Assembly (NCBI GenBank): GCA_009782665.1 | Contig: WRIP01000054.1 | Span: forward strand, 1 to 7,595 | Direction: 5' to 3' | DNA from: Oscillospiraceae bacterium | GTDB taxonomy: Bacteria > Bacillota > Clostridia > Oscillospirales > Ruminococcaceae | Length of the DNA: 7,595 nt | Shown here: positions 5,865 through 7,595 of the stretch, piece by piece | Layout: each line of letters opens with the position of its first letter | Numbering within the stretch: the stretch's first letter is position 1 | Notes under the pieces: generated by a model | The model's database searches: none | Seen by the model: the letters and a program-made list of their open reading frames with translations, nothing else | What the model was told of the DNA's origin: nothing | Position numbers and translations under genes: made by a program

Positions 5865-6758
5865 GTGAACGTCTCAAAACTCTGGAATGATTACCAACTA
5901 CTCGATGCGTCGGATGGTAAAAGACTGGAATGTTGGGGTAGATATTTCCTAGTTCGGCCTGATCCACAGGTAATCTTTTCCACCGACAAACTGCATCCCA
6001 AATGGAAAACGGCAGATGCCTACTACCATCGTTCTGCGTCAGGAGGTGGCCATTGGGAATATATGAGGCAACCTCCGGTTTCCTGGTCGGTTTGCTGGGA
6101 TAATCACATACGCCTGAAGGTGATGCTCACCTCTTTTAAACATACCGGAGTGTTTCCGGAGCAGGGGGTTAACTGGGACATATATCAAAATCTCATTGCA
6201 TCTTCCGACGATAAGGTTGAGGTACTCAACCTGTTCGGATATACCGGTGGAGCATCGGTTGCATGTCTTAAAGCAGGTGCATCTGTTTGTCATGTGGATG
6301 CCAGCAAAGGAATGATTGCTCAAGCAAAGGAGAATTGTATACTCTCAGGGGTGAGAGAACAGCCGATACGTTTCATTGCCGAAGACTGTCGACGGTTCAT
6401 TGAGCGTGAGATACGACGCAACAAGAAATATGACGCCGTTATAATGGACCCACCCTCCTATGGCCGCGGTCCATCGGGAGAACGTTGGAAGCTCGAAGAC
6501 GATATATTCTCTTTGGTGAACCTAACCAAAGAGGTTGTGAGGGAAGACCCGCTGTTCTTTGTCATCAACAGCTATAGTGCAAGTCTTTCACCTTCGGTCA
6601 TGCAGGTGATACTATCGCTAGTGTTTGGTGACAGGGGCGGCAGTGTGACTGCCGATGAACTAGGAATTCCAATCGTAGACACAGAAATTGCTATCCCTTC
6701 CGGGGCTACTGCATACTACATAGCTAAAGATAAGACAATCAAAAAGAAACTAACATAG
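5865..6758 (+). CDS. Class I SAM-dependent methyltransferase (RlmI-like, probable RNA target)
   Basis: A 297-residue protein from the preferred GTG start. It belongs to the class I SAM-dependent methyltransferases resembling the catalytic part of RlmI-type 23S rRNA m5C enzymes (COG1092-like), but it lacks an N-terminal PUA-type RNA-binding domain. Instead it begins with KLWNDYQLLDASDGKRLE and RPDPQ, conserved in a widespread uncharacterised Gram-positive group. FKHTGVFPEQ lies at about 91-100, the SAM-binding motif I VLNLFGYTGGAS at 120-131, the ribose-binding acidic position Asp145 in VDASKG, and the motif IV MDPPSYGRG at 194-202. The substrate is unknown; a nucleic acid, most likely rRNA, is inferred from the family. 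It starts 2 nt after the glmM stop, so translation is probably coupled. The alternative start is ATG 5823. Confidence 0.88.
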   Translation: MNVSKLWNDYQLLDASDGKRLECWGRYFLVRPDPQVIFSTDKLHPKWKTADAYYHRSASGGGHWEYMRQPPVSWSVCWDNHIRLKVMLTSFKHTGVFPEQGVNWDIYQNLIASSDDKVEVLNLFGYTGGASVACLKAGASVCHVDASKGMIAQAKENCILSGVREQPIRFIAEDCRRFIEREIRRNKKYDAVIMDPPSYGRGPSGERWKLEDDIFSLVNLTKEVVREDPLFFVINSYSASLSPSVMQVILSLVFGDRGGSVTADELGIPIVDTEIAIPSGATAYYIAKDKTIKKKLT

Positions 6759-6775
6759 AAAGAAATATAGATATA

Positions 6776-7595
6776 GTGGAGATAATACGATTCGAAAATC
6801 TATCATTTGCATATAATGACGGGAGTTTAGTCCTGGCAGATATAGACCTAACGATACAAAAAGGGGAGTTCATCGCTGTTTTAGGTTATAACGGGAGCGG
6901 TAAGAGCACCTTCGCTAAGTTGATGAACGGTATACTGCTGCCGATATCCGGTCGGGTGATTGTCGACGGAATGGACAGTTCCGACGAACAATATATATAT
7001 GATATTCGTCAGAAGGTTGGGATGGTCTTTCAGAATCCAGATAACCAGATTGTAGCGACCATCGTCGAAGAGGATGTGGCGTTTGCTCTGGAGAATCTAG
7101 GAGTGGCTCCAGCGGAGATCCGCGAACGGGTAGATGCATCGCTAGCAGCGGTCGACATGTCGGATCATGCAACGGAAGCTCCTAATCTGCTATCGGGAGG
7201 TCAAAAACAACGGGTAGCGATTGCAGGGGTTATCGCAATGAGACCTAGCGTCATCGTGTTAGACGAACCCACTGCTATGCTGGATCCTAGTGGCCGACAG
7301 ATGGTGTTAGCCACCATCACCGAACTGAATCGACTACATAATATTACCGTCATACTCATAACCCACTATATGGAGGAGGCTGCACTTGCCGATCGTCTTC
7401 TCATACTCTCAGAGGGTAAGATAGCCATGGATGGCAGTCCTAAGGAGGTTTTTTCGGATGTTGAAGCGGTTCGCAGCTATGGGCTTGATGTACCGCAGGC
7501 TACCGAAATCTGTTATCTACTCAGACAGGCAGGTGTCGAAATAGAGAAGGATATCTTGACCGGTGAAGTCTGCACCGAAAGACTGTTGCAGCTGT
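6776..7595 (+). CDS. Energy-coupling factor (ECF) transporter ATPase EcfA-like, 3' end cut by window
   Basis: At least 273 residues are present with no stop before the window end. This is an ABC ATPase of the EcfA/CbiO type, which with a second EcfA and the membrane protein EcfT powers vitamin or metal uptake through exchangeable S components. It starts MEIIRFENLSFAY, typical of EcfA1. Motifs are Walker A GYNGSGKST (37-45), Q-loop VFQNPDNQ (84-91), signature LSGGQKQRVA (139-148), Walker B VIVLDEPT (159-166) and switch His197. FQNPDNQIVATIVEEDVAF is characteristic of ECF rather than general ABC importers. EcfA proteins are about 280 residues, so only the tail should be missing. GTG 6776 is the only standard start that fits. 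Its ribosome binding site is weak, so coupling to the methyltransferase gene 17 nt upstream is likely. A second ecfA and ecfT would be expected just downstream. Confidence 0.92.
   Translation, partial: MEIIRFENLSFAYNDGSLVLADIDLTIQKGEFIAVLGYNGSGKSTFAKLMNGILLPISGRVIVDGMDSSDEQYIYDIRQKVGMVFQNPDNQIVATIVEEDVAFALENLGVAPAEIRERVDASLAAVDMSDHATEAPNLLSGGQKQRVAIAGVIAMRPSVIVLDEPTAMLDPSGRQMVLATITELNRLHNITVILITHYMEEAALADRLLILSEGKIAMDGSPKEVFSDVEAVRSYGLDVPQATEICYLLRQAGVEIEKDILTGEVCTERLLQL

Noticed and set aside
6915..7172. 85-codon open frame on the - strand across the ECF ATPase gene
   Set aside because: It lies opposite the conserved ATPase core and resembles no known protein.

Overview
The window is about 7.6 kb of bacterial chromosome with moderate GC and dense coding, and every recognisable gene is on the + strand. 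It is mostly housekeeping. An organism cannot be named from it. The ECF-type ABC ATPase, the RlmI-like methyltransferase, strong AAGGAG-type ribosome binding sites and two GTG starts suggest a Gram-positive anaerobe-like bacterium (Bacillota, or a moderate-GC actinobacterium such as a coriobacterium). This placement is weak inference.

Region 1 (1-2054) looks metabolic. It holds the C-terminal end of a MOFRL-type glycerate 2-kinase-like protein, then 26 nt later a short-chain dehydrogenase/reductase (SDR) of unknown substrate. A hairpin followed by a T-rich tract probably ends that transcript. A separate TauE/SafE (TSUP) family anion permease gene follows. The kinase and SDR plausibly act together in sugar-acid or polyol breakdown; the permease may or may not belong to the same pathway.

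Region 2 (2055-2288) is a 234-nt intergenic boundary. It carries a small 7-bp hairpin, a perfect 14-bp-arm hairpin (probable terminator), an exact 11-bp tandem repeat, and a consensus extended -10 promoter (TGGTATAAT) whose predicted start gives a leader of roughly 38 nt before ruvC.

Region 3 (2289-7595) is a tightly spaced run with gaps of 5, 39, 11, 2 and 17 nt: ruvC, ruvA, ruvB, glmM, a class I SAM-dependent methyltransferase, and an EcfA-like ATPase cut by the window end. RuvABC process Holliday junctions. GlmM makes glucosamine-1-phosphate for peptidoglycan precursors. The methyltransferase probably acts on RNA. The ATPase would energise vitamin or metal uptake. They are probably co-transcribed from the ruvC promoter, since I see no terminator between them.

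No mobile element, CRISPR array, rRNA or tRNA was seen. I found no convincing new system. The points most worth a second look are the repeat-bearing ruvC promoter, the strong hairpin upstream of it, the Pro-to-Tyr change in the SDR, and the unusual grouping of ruvCAB with glmM and ecfA.
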